Source of the DNA: Bacillus solitudinis
Lineage (GTDB): Bacteria; Bacillota; Bacilli; Bacillales; Bacillaceae_D
Assembly: GCF_002797395.1 (NCBI RefSeq)
Contig: NZ_KZ454943.1
Span: forward strand, 1,285,768 to 1,349,767
DNA length: 64,000 nt
Direction: 5' to 3'
Shown one piece after another: positions 1 to 9,860 of this stretch. How positions within the stretch are numbered: position 1 is the stretch's first letter; each line of letters opens with the position of its first letter. Under the pieces are notes generated by a model. It made no database searches, had not been told where the DNA came from, and saw only the letters and a list, made by a program, of their open reading frames with translations. The position numbers and the translations under genes are program-made.

Positions 1-575
1 TCTGCAGGTGTACGTAACTCTCTATCACCTGTCCACTGCATCGCTCCTTCAGTCCAGTAAGCAAGTGGCAAAATACTTTCAGCTTCATACAATTCTGATA
101 AATGTGTATTAAGAGCTTCACTCGTATTTAAAATTTCTTGTGTTACAGCTAAATCATCTGGTAATAAAAATTGTAAAGCAAAGACTTGACCTGCTGTTAC
201 CATTCCGCCAGTAAATCCTGGAGAAACAACCGCAAATTCAATCATCCCTTGCTGTAATTGCTCAATTTGGTCTACAGAACCACCTAATGTACCATATTCA
301 AAAACTGTCATATCAATACGACCGTCTGACTTTTCTTTAAGAAGCTCAGCAAATTCCACAGCATATTCGTATTGAACATCTCCTGGATATTCCTCAGTGA
401 CAATGTCCCAGCTATACGTTTCTTCCTCAGCAGCAGGTTCGCTAGTACCACCATTTTCATTTGGTTCTGATACCTCATCTGTTTCTGCTTCTTCACCACC
501 ACCACATGCAGCTAAAGCTACTGTAAGTGCACTTGCTAGAGTTAGAGCTTTCCAACTTCTTTTCTTAAATAACAT
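1..575 (-). CDS. TRAP transporter substrate-binding lipoprotein DctP (C-terminal part cut by window edge)
   Basis: The first 191 codons are visible; the gene runs off the left edge. The ATG at 575 opens a lipoprotein signal peptide, a basic start (MLFKKRSWK) followed by a hydrophobic stretch ending in LAAC, with a Gly/Glu-rich linker after the cysteine. The mature part (VEFAELLKEKSDGRIDMTVF, then LGGSVDQIEQLQQGMIEF) is typical of DctP/TAXI-like TRAP binding proteins, which capture an organic acid outside the membrane. It lies 35 nt downstream of the large permease gene, so dctQ-dctM-dctP form one operon. The substrate cannot be told from what is visible; C4-dicarboxylates or other carboxylates are the family norm. 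Confidence 0.88.
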   Translation of the reverse strand, partial: MLFKKRSWKALTLASALTVALAACGGGEEAETDEVSEPNENGGTSEPAAEEETYSWDIVTEEYPGDVQYEYAVEFAELLKEKSDGRIDMTVFEYGTLGGSVDQIEQLQQGMIEFAVVSPGFTGGMVTAGQVFALQFLLPDDLAVTQEILNTSEALNTHLSELYEAESILPLAYWTEGAMQWTGDRELRTPA

Positions 576-610
576 CAAATACCCCCTATAATTTTCTATT
601 TTAAGAATAA

Positions 611-1888
611 TCACATCCACCTTAATAGGAAGAGCGAAATATCCTCAAATAATATAACTAACACCCCTACAAAGACCAACATAATGATATAGGGTGGTGT
701 TCCTCTAATTACATCTAAATACGATTTACCGAACACTGCGCTCGCTGTAAAGATATCTACACCAAATGGCGGGGTAGCGGAACCGAGCGCAGCTTGGAAC
801 GTTATAACAACGCCCAAATGAATCGGGTCAACGCCCGCTTGCATCGCAATCGGATAAAAGATCGGTGTTAAGATTAAGATTACGACAATAGGATCAACGA
901 ACATACACCCTATAAAGAAAAAGATAGCAACTATAAATAACACTTGTAACGCGGTTGGATCCGCGCCTAACACGGCCTCAGATAACATTTGCGGTATTCG
1001 TGCACGAGCAATCAAATAGGAAAACGCTTGCCCCGCTGCAACGAGAATAAAAACAGCTGATGTCACTAAACCTGTTGAAAGAGCAATAGTTGGTACTTCT
1101 TTTAATTTAATGGAACGGAATATTAATACTTCAAGAATCAAAGCATACAAAACGGAGATTCCCGCTGCTTCAGTTGGACTAAAATATCCCGTGTAAATAC
1201 CACCAATAATGATAACAGGAAAGCCTAGTGGAAGAAGGGCTTTTACTGTTGCACGCCACCGTTCTTTCCAGCTATGTTTTTTAGCCAACGGAATATTATA
1301 AATTTTCGCATGAATAAAACTATAAGTAGCAAACATTAAAAAGATTAACACCCCTGGGCCAATACCAGCTATAAATAAATCTCCTACTGAGACATTTTGA
1401 GCTGCTAACCCGTAGATAATCATCCCAATGCTTGGAGGAATCAGTAAAGCAATATCACTTGCATTAATAATTAAAGCAATTGCGCTTGAATCCTTGTAAC
1501 CAACCGATAAAAGTTTTTTTCGCATCGGCTTTCCAACAGCCACCACAGTAGCTTGTGTTGATCCAGATATTGACCCAAAAAGCGTACATGCAGCAGCTGT
1601 GGTGATGGCGTAACCGCCTCTCATATGTCCAATAAAAGAGCCAACAAAGTCCAATAATCGCTGTGACGTTTTTCCTGTCGACATAATATCAGCTGCAAAA
1701 ATAAACAGCGGAACAGCGAGTAGGACATAAGATGATATTCCACCCATCATTTGTTGGACAAGGACCATCGGATTTATGTTTGTCATAAAGACTGTTATGA
1801 CGACTACCGAAGCTGCGAGCATAGGAATCATCATTGGAAAGCCTAGAGCAAGAAGCACAATCATGATTGTTAACATCGTAGCTATCAT
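611..1888 (-). CDS. TRAP transporter large permease (DctM)
   Basis: A 425-residue, almost wholly hydrophobic protein with about 12 membrane segments. It contains the DctM features GSISGSTQATVVAVGKPMRKK and PPSIGMIIYGL. It is the transport channel of a Na+-coupled TRAP carboxylate importer, working with DctQ just upstream and DctP just downstream. Two ATGs lie close together at 1894 and 1888. The ribosome site GCGAGGA directly abuts the first but is 6 nt before the second, so I choose 1888. Length and topology are normal for the family. Substrate unknown. Confidence 0.92.
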   Translation of the reverse strand: MIATMLTIMIVLLALGFPMMIPMLAASVVVITVFMTNINPMVLVQQMMGGISSYVLLAVPLFIFAADIMSTGKTSQRLLDFVGSFIGHMRGGYAITTAAACTLFGSISGSTQATVVAVGKPMRKKLLSVGYKDSSAIALIINASDIALLIPPSIGMIIYGLAAQNVSVGDLFIAGIGPGVLIFLMFATYSFIHAKIYNIPLAKKHSWKERWRATVKALLPLGFPVIIIGGIYTGYFSPTEAAGISVLYALILEVLIFRSIKLKEVPTIALSTGLVTSAVFILVAAGQAFSYLIARARIPQMLSEAVLGADPTALQVLFIVAIFFFIGCMFVDPIVVILILTPIFYPIAMQAGVDPIHLGVVITFQAALGSATPPFGVDIFTASAVFGKSYLDVIRGTPPYIIMLVFVGVLVILFEDISLFLLRWM

Positions 1889-1915
1889 TTTCATTCCTCG
1901 CAGTCTTTTAAATTA

Positions 1916-2452
1916 TTATGAGTAGTCCTTTTTATCTTGAGCTAAGTACACTTCTTTTTCTCTAATATTCACCCACATATTACGTAAAAACTGAAGACCT
2001 CCAAGTCCAAAGCCAATCGGAACGAAGAACGCCAAGTAATAAGCATACATCTCCATAGCTGTAGTTTTTCTCTTAGATTCATATAACGAGATGAAATATT
2101 CATAGGCAAAATACATCAGTATGAAGAGAACAATAGCTGTTAAAAATGGAATAACTATTGCTAAAGCCTTTCGAATCTTGTACGGAGCTAAATCGAAAAA
2201 TGCGGACATGCTAATATGTCTTCCCTTTCTCGCAGCGTAGCTGATTCCCATAAACGTCGCAACAGTCACAGCAAACGTACTCATTTCTTGTGGAGAGAAT
2301 GACTGTCCGAACAGAGAGGTCCAACTTTTTCCAAATATTGCACGACTCAATACATTACCAACAATCATAATAGCAATGAGAATAATCGAATAGCTTAATA
2401 TATGTTCTTCTAGTTTCATTAATCCACGATCTAGTACTCTCAAAACTTTCAT
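1916..2452 (-). CDS. TRAP transporter small permease (DctQ)
   Basis: A 178-residue protein with four hydrophobic segments, matching the DctQ four-helix small subunit that scaffolds the TRAP importer. It is the first gene of the operon, followed after 27 nt by dctM. A longer reading from ATG 2476 is open, but GAAGGGAG lies 7 nt before ATG 2452, so the internal start is preferred. The segment FAVTVATFMGISYAARKGRH with a following basic loop is a typical DctQ motif. Substrate unknown. Confidence 0.85.
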   Translation of the reverse strand: MKVLRVLDRGLMKLEEHILSYSIILIAIMIVGNVLSRAIFGKSWTSLFGQSFSPQEMSTFAVTVATFMGISYAARKGRHISMSAFFDLAPYKIRKALAIVIPFLTAIVLFILMYFAYEYFISLYESKRKTTAMEMYAYYLAFFVPIGFGLGGLQFLRNMWVNIREKEVYLAQDKKDYS

Positions 2453-2547
2453 TGCTATACTCCCTTCACTATTCATTTTTGAAAAAGAAAAGGCAAAAAA
2501 AGATGACTACATAAAAGCTTACTGGAAATTAACCCCTATCACAAACG

Positions 2548-2609
2548 CCATTTGAAAGCTTATTTCTTGTTCAACTCTGAAAAAACAGGCTCAGTTTATT
2601 TCAAATGGC
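2548..2609. repeat. Inverted repeat upstream of the TRAP operon
   Basis: An 11-base arm GCCATTTGAAA at 2548-2558 is perfectly matched by TTTCAAATGGC at 2599-2609, with 40 bases between. It lies about 96 bp upstream of the dctQ start, in a gene-free stretch (2477-2736). It could be a pair of operator half-sites or a loose hairpin. No T-run follows on either strand, so it is not an obvious terminator. Confidence 0.4.
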
Positions 2610-2736
2610 AAATCTGTCCTTATCCTCCTGACTCCGCTCAGATATTCCATAATCCTACGAACGAGTCGAAAAAACAAAGGTTTAGCCTGTGACAAATGTC
2701 TTACATATGTATCTGCTTTTATTTCCAGCTGAATAT

Positions 2737-2764
2737 AGAGTCACTTCTATAATAGAAATGACTC
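2737..2764 (-). terminator. Hairpin terminator candidate after pepA
   Basis: AGAGTCACTTCTAT and its near-perfect complement form a stem of about 14 bp with essentially no loop, ending 7 nt beyond the pepA stop on the minus strand. The T-run after it is weak, so efficiency is uncertain. Confidence 0.5.
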
Positions 2765-2771
2765 TTATTAA

Positions 2772-4265
2772 CTAGATTCCTTCAAATTTGATTGCTAGGT
2801 TCGCTATCGTTCGAACCATTACGCCAGTTCCACCAATAGGACCAAGGTTGTTTTCTTTTGTTTGCCATGCCGTTCCCGCGATATCAAGATGGACCCACGG
2901 GGTTCCTTCCGCAAATTCACCGATAAATAACCCTGCTGTTATGCTGCCTGCTAATCGACCTGGCGCATTATTTAAGTCAGCTACGTCACTTGTCCTTAAC
3001 ATCTCATGGTAAGGTTTATAGGTTGGAAACTCCCAAACCCACTCACCCGTTTCCAAAGATGCTTTCATAACTTTGCTCATCAATTCCTGATTATTTGTTA
3101 CCGCCCCAGTAGTACAATCACCCAGAGCTACAGAAACAGCACCCGTTAATGTGGCAACATCAATCAAGTAATTTGCTCCTAATTGCTTTGCATAAGTCAT
3201 ACCATCCGCCAAAATCAAGCGTCCTTCTGCATCAGTATTACGTACTTCAATCGTCTTTCCGTTCATCGAACGAATGACATCACCTGGCTTTAATGCAGAT
3301 CCATTCAGTAAATTTTCCGATGCCGGAATAACAGCAAGCACATTTACAGTTGGTTTTAATGTGCCGATCACGTTCATCGCACCTAGTACCGCTGCTGCGC
3401 CCCCCATGTCCATCTTCATTTGGTGTAAATTCTCTCGGGATTTAATTGAAATACCACCAGAATCAAACGTCAGACCCTTTCCTACCAATCCTAATACATT
3501 GGTCCATTCTTCCTTTCCCTGATATTTTAATACGATCATTTTAGGCGCTTGGTCACTCCCAGCTGCGACAGCAAGGAGCGCTCCCATCCCTATTTGCTCC
3601 ATTTCAGCTTTTTCAATAATATCAATTTCAAATTCATGATTTCTTGCAAGTATACTAGCTTCATCAGCTAAATCTGATGGGGTTAATAGATTCCCCGGCC
3701 GGTTCACTAAATCTCTTGCATAATTAGTACTTATACCCGAAACAAATCCTTTTTCTGCATCATTTTTACAGTCAGTTGACGTATACATCGTAATGTCTGA
3801 TAAGAACATTTCTACCTCATTAGACTTTTCTTTGTAGTCAAACACTTTGTAGCTACTTAAAGCTATTGACTCACCCAAAATAAAAGCCAGAGTCGCTTCA
3901 AAATCCTTTTCCCGACAAAAACTCTCAAAAACAATAGCCATTCTACTAACCCGGTCCTGTTTCACTTGTTTCCCTACTATGGCAAACAATTCACGTAACT
4001 CGTTCGACTCCTCTACAGAGAGTTGTTTTTCTCCTAATCCAACAAAGTAGAGAACCTTTGTGGATAACCGACCCAAGGTGTATATCTTTGTTAACTCTCC
4101 ACGTTTTGTTAACTTTCTGTTTTTCTTGCGTAGTTCTGATAACTCACCATTAAAAATTTCGTCAATTTTTAAAAAAGTTTCTGAATCTACTCCTTTTTCA
4201 CTTATTCCTACAACGAGTACCTCATGATGAGTATGCTGATTAAATCTGGTTTTAATCTCAAACAT
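2772..4265 (-). CDS. pepA: Leucyl aminopeptidase, M17 family
   Basis: A 497-residue cytosolic metallopeptidase that removes N-terminal residues from peptides using two divalent metal ions. The diagnostic M17 signature NTDAEGRL is at about residue 343, preceded by the metal/catalytic stretch GLVGKGLTFDSGGISIK and DMGGAAAVLGAM. The N-terminal third is the less conserved macro-like domain. Length is normal. AGAGGAGG lies just before the ATG. Its position next to yuiD, divergently transcribed, is the same as yuiE (pepA) in B. subtilis. Probably monocistronic. Confidence 0.96.
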   Translation of the reverse strand: MFEIKTRFNQHTHHEVLVVGISEKGVDSETFLKIDEIFNGELSELRKKNRKLTKRGELTKIYTLGRLSTKVLYFVGLGEKQLSVEESNELRELFAIVGKQVKQDRVSRMAIVFESFCREKDFEATLAFILGESIALSSYKVFDYKEKSNEVEMFLSDITMYTSTDCKNDAEKGFVSGISTNYARDLVNRPGNLLTPSDLADEASILARNHEFEIDIIEKAEMEQIGMGALLAVAAGSDQAPKMIVLKYQGKEEWTNVLGLVGKGLTFDSGGISIKSRENLHQMKMDMGGAAAVLGAMNVIGTLKPTVNVLAVIPASENLLNGSALKPGDVIRSMNGKTIEVRNTDAEGRLILADGMTYAKQLGANYLIDVATLTGAVSVALGDCTTGAVTNNQELMSKVMKASLETGEWVWEFPTYKPYHEMLRTSDVADLNNAPGRLAGSITAGLFIGEFAEGTPWVHLDIAGTAWQTKENNLGPIGGTGVMVRTIANLAIKFEGI

Positions 4266-4388
4266 GAAACTCCTCCTCTCTTGTTTTCAGTTACTTCTTT
4301 TAGAAAGACTTTCTTATCTATGGTATAATAAGTGAAAATATAATGGACTATATAGTTGGGTTATTTTAGAAAGGACGTAATTATAGAT

Positions 4389-4865
4389 ATGGAACTTTTT
4401 CAAAACTTCCCTCTCTGGGCTTCACTCTTTGCCATTGTATTTGCTCAATTCATTAAGATTCCTTTAGCATTTATTGCTACTCGTAAATTGGACTGGACGT
4501 TATTTACGAGTACTGGTGGTATGCCAAGTTCTCACTCTGCTGCTGTTACTTCTCTGGCTACCTCAGTTGCGTTTGAACACGGGTTAGATTCAACCCTATT
4601 TGCAGTCTCTGCTGTTTTTGGAATCATTGTTATGTTTGACGCAACTGGCGTACGACGTCATGCAGGATATCATGCAACGATGATAAACCAGCTAGCGTCT
4701 GATTTCAACAAAATTGTAAAAGAGATGAAGAACTGGCCTAAAAAGGAAGAAGATGAAAAGCTAAAAGAATTAAAAACACTTCTTGGCCATCAGCCAATAG
4801 AAGTTTTTTTCGGAGCATTACTTGGTATCATCCTCACATTGGTATTGCATATAATCATTCATTAA
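4389..4865 (+). CDS. yuiD: Divergent PAP2 family membrane protein YuiD
   Basis: A 158-residue membrane protein of the DUF212/divergent PAP2 family. The phosphatase-like segment GGMPSSHSAAVTSLATSVA near residue 42 and FDATGVRRHAGYHATMIN near residue 80 are the family hallmarks. A C-terminal hydrophobic helix follows a charged loop. The open frame extends upstream to 4356, but ATG 4389 behind GAAAGGAC gives the usual length of the B. subtilis protein. The exact substrate in Bacillus is not established. It converges with yuiC on a shared strong terminator. Confidence 0.9.
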   Translation: MELFQNFPLWASLFAIVFAQFIKIPLAFIATRKLDWTLFTSTGGMPSSHSAAVTSLATSVAFEHGLDSTLFAVSAVFGIIVMFDATGVRRHAGYHATMINQLASDFNKIVKEMKNWPKKEEDEKLKELKTLLGHQPIEVFFGALLGIILTLVLHIIIH

Positions 4866-4890
4866 GCAAGACCGTACTTTTAATAGGTAA

Positions 4891-4934
4891 GAGACTAGTG
4901 AAAAAGGTAAAAACCAACCTTTTTCACTAGTCTC
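4891..4934. terminator. Bidirectional terminator between yuiD and yuiC
   Basis: A perfect 17-bp stem (GAGACTAGTGAAAAAGG and its complement) with a 10-base loop lies between the convergent stops of yuiD and yuiC. CTTTTAAT follows on the plus strand. It shares the AAAAAGG/CCTTTTT core with hairpins near 6336, 16379, 50785 and 59701. Confidence 0.8.
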
Positions 4935-4937
4935 CTT

Positions 4938-5660
4938 TTAATCAATCAATTGTTCTCGAAAGACCTGAACAGCCTCAGCCTCATTTAATGCCATGAATTC
5001 TTCTTCCGATATACGTCCTTCGCCTTTTCTCACTAGAAATACTTCAAGTTCTTGTTTTCCCCATTTATCATAGACATCCCGCACAGATTCATAGTATAAA
5101 TCAATTCGATTTCCCTTAATAGCAGACCCTGTATCAGCGACAACACCGTAACCATAACCCGGAATAAACAGTACTGAACCAATTGGATACACGGTGGGGT
5201 CTGCAGCAATAGTTGAATACAAATCGCGACGCACCTGTACTCCGGAGTAAGTAATCCCATAACTTGGGTGGTCTGGTCTCTTTCCTGTCGATTCAAACCC
5301 AGCTGTATATCCAGTCGCTACAACTTTATTTGATGGATATTTTGTCCAATCTACTGCTTCTTCTAGAGGAAGGGGGTTTGATTCAACCACTTCATAGGAC
5401 ATTGATAACTCGTTTGTTTGATAGCTCGGTAAACTTCTTCTTGAAAATGACGTTTTTTTATACGTCATATGTTTTGCTATATTTATTTCTGTATCCTTGG
5501 TGCTTTCACTCATTTTTTGGTACATCCAATCTTGGATACCCGAAGCACTTACCCCAGAAATAGTCTGAAATGTTGTAAAAAAAGCAACTCCTACTAAACA
5601 ACTCATAATTATTCTTCGACTCAAGGTTTTTAGAATTTCCAAATCCTTCACTCCCCTCAC
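4938..5660 (-). CDS. yuiC: 3D-domain protein YuiC
   Basis: A protein of about 240 residues with an N-terminal membrane anchor or signal segment ([15 protein letters not shown]) and a C-terminal 3D domain. The three conserved aspartates lie in and around [18 protein letters not shown] near residue 180. YuiC-type proteins are related to resuscitation/stationary-phase survival factors and resemble lytic transglycosylases acting on cell-wall glycan. The frame opens with GTG at 5660; a second GTG at 5651 and a TTG at 5642 lie right after it within GGGGAG-rich sequence, so the exact start is open. Same place in the yui cluster as in B. subtilis. Confidence 0.85.
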   Translation of the reverse strand: MRGVKDLEILKTLSRRIIMSCLVGVAFFTTFQTISGVSASGIQDWMYQKMSESTKDTEINIAKHMTYKKTSFSRRSLPSYQTNELSMSYEVVESNPLPLEEAVDWTKYPSNKVVATGYTAGFESTGKRPDHPSYGITYSGVQVRRDLYSTIAADPTVYPIGSVLFIPGYGYGVVADTGSAIKGNRIDLYYESVRDVYDKWGKQELEVFLVRKGEGRISEEEFMALNEAEAVQVFREQLID

Positions 5661-5753
5661 TTTGTAATCATCTCCAATGTGAGGGAAACTTATTCAAAAC
5701 AAAGAAGGGAATATTCTGAATTTTATTTTCCTACTTGCAATCTAAATAAAAAA

Positions 5754-5792
5754 GGATACCTCGAAAGGCATTTTAACCTTTAGAGATACCCC
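5754..5792 (-). terminator. Terminator after yuiB
   Basis: On the minus strand a hairpin of about 14 bp (GGTATCTC..AAAGG with CCTTTCGAGGTATCC) is followed by TTTTTTATTT. It lies between the yuiB stop and the yuiC start and would end yuiB transcription. Confidence 0.65.
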
Positions 5793-5925
5793 AAATATTT
5801 CACATGCCCACTTAGTTATCGACACTAAGAGTAATTGCTTCCTAAGCCTTATTAGCGTCTGTTCAAAAAGGAAAAGACCGCCTCAGTTTATACGAAACTC
5901 TATTAAATAAAGAGAAGCATCACTA

Positions 5926-6243
5926 TTAGAACATTTGATATCCTCTAACCCGAAGCATTTTAATGACAATTCCTGATATGATTGCTCCTACAAAACCACT
6001 AAATAAAATAACCATATCAACAAGCTTTAAAGCAAATAAATCAGATCCTAATTGAGAAAAAGACATTGCTGGATTTATCACATAATCAATCATACGAACA
6101 TTGTCTACAATCACAATGATAATAATCGGATAAAAAACAGCCATAATCCAGGTCGAACGAAGCACCATGTTCAGCAAAAATCCAATTCCAAAAAATAAGA
6201 TAAGGAACAGGATAATTGAAATTAATAATTGTGGTATACTCAC
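5926..6243 (-). CDS. yuiB: Small membrane protein YuiB
   Basis: A 105-residue protein with three hydrophobic segments (residues about 5-27, 32-50, 74-97). It matches what I recall of the YuiB family, whose function is unknown. GTG at 6243 follows GGGGGTGCAAGCAA, a good ribosome site. It sits between yuiC and the yumB dehydrogenase as in B. subtilis. The small YuiA gene often found here was not seen. Confidence 0.75.
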   Translation of the reverse strand: MSIPQLLISIILFLILFFGIGFLLNMVLRSTWIMAVFYPIIIIVIVDNVRMIDYVINPAMSFSQLGSDLFALKLVDMVILFSGFVGAIISGIVIKMLRVRGYQMF

Positions 6244-6335
6244 TTGCTTGCACCCCCATATGATAGTTAGTTTACTGAAAGAGAAGCAAGCCAGTCAACT
6301 AGAGGAGTAAACCCTTTGTGGCAAATACGTGAAAA

Positions 6336-6376
6336 GGGTGTCCAAAAAGGTTATTTTTTGACCTTTTCGGACACCC
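6336..6376 (-). terminator. Terminator after the NDH-2 gene
   Basis: A 15-bp stem GGGTGTCC(A/G)AAAAGG with a short loop lies 49 nt past the stop of the dehydrogenase gene. On the minus strand every pair forms (one G-U) and TTTTC follows. On the plus strand there is an A-C mismatch, so it most likely serves the minus strand. Confidence 0.75.
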
Positions 6377-6424
6377 TTGAGAAATAACGTAACCTTGAAT
6401 AACGTCATTGTCTATAAATAAACC

Positions 6425-7630
6425 TTAAAATGGGTTCTTTCCTTTTTTCAACACTAGTGCTGGTCCACCTAATAAAAATAAATAGCGATTATCAATCATT
6501 TTCTTCATAAAGTTCGCAGAAGTACCGAAAAGTTTTCTTGAACCAACAACACCAATTGCTTGCTTGCCTCCTAATGAAGCAACCGTTCCCTTGATATCAG
6601 GCTTAAACGTTTTAAGGGATCCGCCACCTTTAATTAATAGCTTAATATTATGAGCACAGGTGTCTGCCATTTGCATAGCAATTTGTGCAGTTGGTGGGTA
6701 TGGACGGTTGATTTCTTCATTAATTAGTAACGCACAGTCACCAATGATGAAAATATCTTCATGACCAGGTGCTCTTAAATCTGGGTCTACTTTGATACGT
6801 CCTCTCATGGCTTCAAACCCAGACTTTTCAATGATCGAACTTCCCCGCACACCGGTTGCCCATACTACTGTTTCTGACTTAATTTCGTCTCCGCTCGCAA
6901 GAAGGACACCTGTTTCTGTCACTTCTTTAATAGGACAGTTGATTTTAAATTCAACGCCACGACTCTCAAGTAGATTCATCGCATATTCAACAAGCTCAGG
7001 GTCAAATCCTGGTAATGCTGTTGGAGCTGCTTCAATCACGTACATCTTAACTTTTTCTCGCGGAATATCATAACGATTACATAACTCTGGCACACGTTCA
7101 GATAATTCACCGATAAACTCAATCCCTGTAAATCCGGCACCTGCTACGATAAATGTAAGAAGTTCGTCACGACTTGCTTCCTCTGTATTATTATACTTCG
7201 CAAACATATACTCAATATGATCTTTTACTTGACGAGCCCCGTTAACAGTCCATTTACTGAAGGCAAACTCGTGTACTCCAGGTACACCAAACGTTTCCGG
7301 TTCAGAACCAAGACCTACGATTAAATAATCATACTCAAGTTCATTATTTTCAAGCACAACTTTCTTTTCTTCCCGCTTAATTTCAACAACGATGTCTTTA
7401 ATAAATTTAATTCTGTTAAAATCTAACACACTTTTAATATCCATCCGTGTTTTTTCTGCAGATAACGTCCCAGCTGCTGGCTCGTGCAACCATGTAGTTT
7501 GATAGTGGTAGTCATGTTTGTTAACTAACGTAATATTAACTTCGTTATGACCAAGTTCTTTCGTTAGTCTAGTGGCTGCAATCATTCCGCCGTAACCTGC
7601 ACCCAAAATGACAATATTCGGCTTCTTCAT
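6425..7630 (-). CDS. yumB: NAD(P)/FAD-dependent oxidoreductase, type II NADH dehydrogenase family (YumB)
   Basis: A 401-residue flavoprotein with an N-terminal FAD-binding Rossmann motif ([15 protein letters not shown]), a central NAD-binding fold ([15 protein letters not shown] near residue 163) and the FAD-contacting segment [10 protein letters not shown] near residue 294. Type II dehydrogenases pass electrons from NADH to menaquinone at the inner membrane face without pumping protons. Here YumB-like rather than the main Ndh (YjlD) of B. subtilis is inferred from synteny. It reads away from yumC across a 367-bp gap. Confidence 0.9.
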   Translation of the reverse strand: MKKPNIVILGAGYGGMIAATRLTKELGHNEVNITLVNKHDYHYQTTWLHEPAAGTLSAEKTRMDIKSVLDFNRIKFIKDIVVEIKREEKKVVLENNELEYDYLIVGLGSEPETFGVPGVHEFAFSKWTVNGARQVKDHIEYMFAKYNNTEEASRDELLTFIVAGAGFTGIEFIGELSERVPELCNRYDIPREKVKMYVIEAAPTALPGFDPELVEYAMNLLESRGVEFKINCPIKEVTETGVLLASGDEIKSETVVWATGVRGSSIIEKSGFEAMRGRIKVDPDLRAPGHEDIFIIGDCALLINEEINRPYPPTAQIAMQMADTCAHNIKLLIKGGGSLKTFKPDIKGTVASLGGKQAIGVVGSRKLFGTSANFMKKMIDNRYLFLLGGPALVLKKGKNPF

Positions 7631-7997
7631 TTCATCACTTCCATTTTCATTAGATTATAAATCTTACATATCAACAAGAACCTTGTCAGATATCCTTGTG
7701 ATCTTTTTCACGAATAATGGCATAAATAGTCCTGACATAAAATATATAATATTTCCACGACACACAATTCTTATAATATGGCTTTTCTCTCAAATTTTCA
7801 ACAATCTTTTTAAAAAAATATGGCAAAAGTGTGAATGGAATTGCATATCGAAACATAAATTCTTTATATTTCTTAATATAAACACATTTTTTAAAAATAT
7901 CCAAAAAAGACTGTCAGTCATGTGCCAACTTTCATTTCAGCTAAATTTATGAGTATAATGAAGGAACAGTATTGACTAATTTCTGGGAGGCGTTTAC
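7631..7997. other. Divergent intergenic region between yumB and yumC
   Basis: A very AT-rich 367-bp stretch with no convincing gene. A TATAAT at 7954-7959, 38 nt before the yumC ATG, is a plausible -10 for yumC; the matching -35 (TTCATT, 7931-7936) is weak. No riboswitch-like structure was recognised. Confidence 0.4.
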
Positions 7998-8990
7998 ATG
8001 AGTGAAGAACAGACAATGTATGACTTAACGATTATTGGGGGAGGTCCAACTGGCCTATTCGCTGCATTTTATGCTGGGATGAGACAAGCAAAAGTTAAAA
8101 TCATCGAAAGTATGCCTCAGCTTGGTGGTCAACTTTCAGCACTTTACCCCGAAAAGTACATATATGATGTTGCTGGATTTCCAAAGGTAAAAGCTCAAGA
8201 ATTGGTGGATTCACTTACTGAACAAGCTAATCAATTTAACCCAACTATTGTACTTGAACAATCTGTAAAAGAACTTACCAAGCAAGAAGACGAAAGCTTT
8301 ATCATTGAAACGGACAAAGAGTCACATTATACTAAAGCCATTATTATTACAGCAGGCGCAGGCGCATTTCAACCCCGTCGACTTGAAGTTGACGGATCCA
8401 AAACGTATGAAGGAAAAAATCTACATTACTTTGTACAAGATTTAAGTATTTTTAAAGATAAAAAAGTCTTAATCTGTGGTGGTGGCGATTCAGCTCTTGA
8501 CTGGTCTCTTATGATTGAGCCTATCGCCAAAGAAGTGACTCTTATTCACCGTCGTGATAAATTCAGAGCACATGAGCATAGTGTTAATCTCTTACAACAA
8601 TCGAGTGTGAATGTGTTAACGCCATTTGAAATCACAGAATTACATGGGGACGAAGAGAATATCAATCAAGTTACCATTTCGGAAATAAAAAGTGATACAA
8701 CAAAAACACTTGATATTGATGCAGTAATCGTAAATTTTGGCTTTGTTTCATCACTAGGTCCAATCAAAGAATGGGGCCTTGAAATTGAAAAGAACTCGAT
8801 TATTGTTAATACTAAAATGGAAACAAACGTTAAAGGCATTTATGCCGCTGGCGATGTTTGCTCTTACGAAGGAAAAGTGAAGTTAATTGCTACAGGATTT
8901 GGCGAGGCACCAACTGCAGTTAATAATGCTAAAGCCTATATCGACCCCAAAGCGCGCTTGCATCCCGGTCATAGTACTAGCTTGTTTTAG
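7998..8990 (+). CDS. yumC: Ferredoxin/flavodoxin-NADP+ reductase, thioredoxin-reductase-like (YumC)
   Basis: A 330-residue flavoprotein. FAD-binding motif [16 protein letters not shown] is at residue 11 and the NADPH fold motif [13 protein letters not shown] near residue 160. The CxxC active site of thioredoxin reductases is absent, which identifies the type 2 ferredoxin-NADP reductases such as B. subtilis YumC. These exchange electrons between NADPH and ferredoxin or flavodoxin in the cytosol. GGGAGG precedes the ATG. It reads toward the yutM gene and ends at a shared terminator. Confidence 0.95.
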   Translation: MSEEQTMYDLTIIGGGPTGLFAAFYAGMRQAKVKIIESMPQLGGQLSALYPEKYIYDVAGFPKVKAQELVDSLTEQANQFNPTIVLEQSVKELTKQEDESFIIETDKESHYTKAIIITAGAGAFQPRRLEVDGSKTYEGKNLHYFVQDLSIFKDKKVLICGGGDSALDWSLMIEPIAKEVTLIHRRDKFRAHEHSVNLLQQSSVNVLTPFEITELHGDEENINQVTISEIKSDTTKTLDIDAVIVNFGFVSSLGPIKEWGLEIEKNSIIVNTKMETNVKGIYAAGDVCSYEGKVKLIATGFGEAPTAVNNAKAYIDPKARLHPGHSTSLF

Positions 8991-9030
8991 GAGCGAAAAA
9001 AGCTTTTATAGTAGTCTTTTCCTCAAATAA

Positions 9031-9056
9031 AAAAGACAGCTCTACGGCTGTCTTTT
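9031..9056. terminator. Bidirectional terminator between yumC and yutM
   Basis: AAAAGACAGC and its complement GCTGTCTTTTTT form a stem with a six-base loop, with A and T runs on both flanks. It lies between convergent stops. Confidence 0.85.
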
Positions 9057-9062
9057 TTATTT

Positions 9063-9416
9063 TTAGCAATCTTCTGGCGTTCCAGCATTTGTTGCTGTCC
9101 GGAATGAAGAACCGCAACCACATGACGCAATTGCATTTGGGTTTTCAATAGTGAATCCCCCGCCCATCATATTTTGTTTATAATCAATGACGACCCCATC
9201 TAAAACTGGTTCACTTTCCTTATCAATTAATACAGGTAATCCGTTAACATCCAGTTGATTATCTTCCTCATGCTTCTGGGTATCAAAGCCCATGCCGTAG
9301 GAAAGTCCACTACAACCGCCGCCTTTTACACCAACACGAAGCAATAAGTTATCCTCACCCTCTGCTTTCATCATCTCTCTAATATGATTAACCGCAGCAT
9401 CTGTTATCGTAAGCAT
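9063..9416 (-). CDS. erpA: A-type iron-sulfur carrier (HesB/IscA, YutM)
   Basis: A 117-residue protein with the three conserved cysteines of A-type carriers: one in GGGCSGLSYG and two in the C-terminal CGCGSSF. Such carriers bind an Fe-S cluster or iron and deliver it to target apo-proteins. The frame extends upstream to 9476, but AGGGGTG 6 nt before ATG 9416 and family alignment set the start at MLTITDAA. It would work with the SufBCDSU machinery and YutI encoded elsewhere in this window. Confidence 0.93.
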   Translation of the reverse strand: MLTITDAAVNHIREMMKAEGEDNLLLRVGVKGGGCSGLSYGMGFDTQKHEEDNQLDVNGLPVLIDKESEPVLDGVVIDYKQNMMGGGFTIENPNAIASCGCGSSFRTATNAGTPEDC

Positions 9417-9499
9417 TATAATCACCCCTAATTCTATTCTAACTATCATTATACAGGTTGAATCCTTGAACCTCAAGGTGATTGCTTTTTTGCACTATT

Positions 9500-9700
9500 T
9501 CAGTACATAACTTGTTGCATCCAGGATTCCTTCTCCGTTACCTCCAACGTAAGAACAAGATTATGAGCACGATCTAATTCTTGACTATACTTTAAAACAA
9601 GAGGGTGAGACATGCCGTATTTTAAAGCAGCGATAGTCATCTTTTTTCGAAGATGTTCAATTTTCTCCATACAGGCTTCATACGTTAACATATTATTCAT
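9500..9700 (-). CDS. Spo0E-like aspartyl-phosphate phosphatase
   Basis: A 66-residue helical protein. The C-terminal half carries the Spo0E-family signature SQELDRAHN preceded by KYGMSHPLVLKY, and the first helix has IEHLRKKM. Spo0E-type proteins dephosphorylate phosphorylated Spo0A and so delay sporulation. The target here is inferred from the family. ATG 9700 lies behind GAGGGGGACGAGAGG. Standing alone between yutM and mqnE, it is probably its own transcription unit. Confidence 0.8.
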   Translation of the reverse strand: MNNMLTYEACMEKIEHLRKKMTIAALKYGMSHPLVLKYSQELDRAHNLVLTLEVTEKESWMQQVMY

Positions 9701-9860
9701 TGCCTCTCGTCCCCCTCAAAATATATTTCAATTTATCCCTCGGTCACTACACTAACAAAACTGTATTTTTATTACATTTTAATCAAAACAAGTAAAAATA
9801 GCAATTGTTTTTACTGCCTAGATAGCATTTTCGGATTATTATAATTTCCCAAAAAGTGCT

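Noticed and set aside
7686-7904. Open frame of 72 codons on the minus strand in the yumB-yumC gap
   Set aside because: Very AT-rich, Lys/Tyr/Ile-biased, no good ribosome site, and lies in a promoter region.
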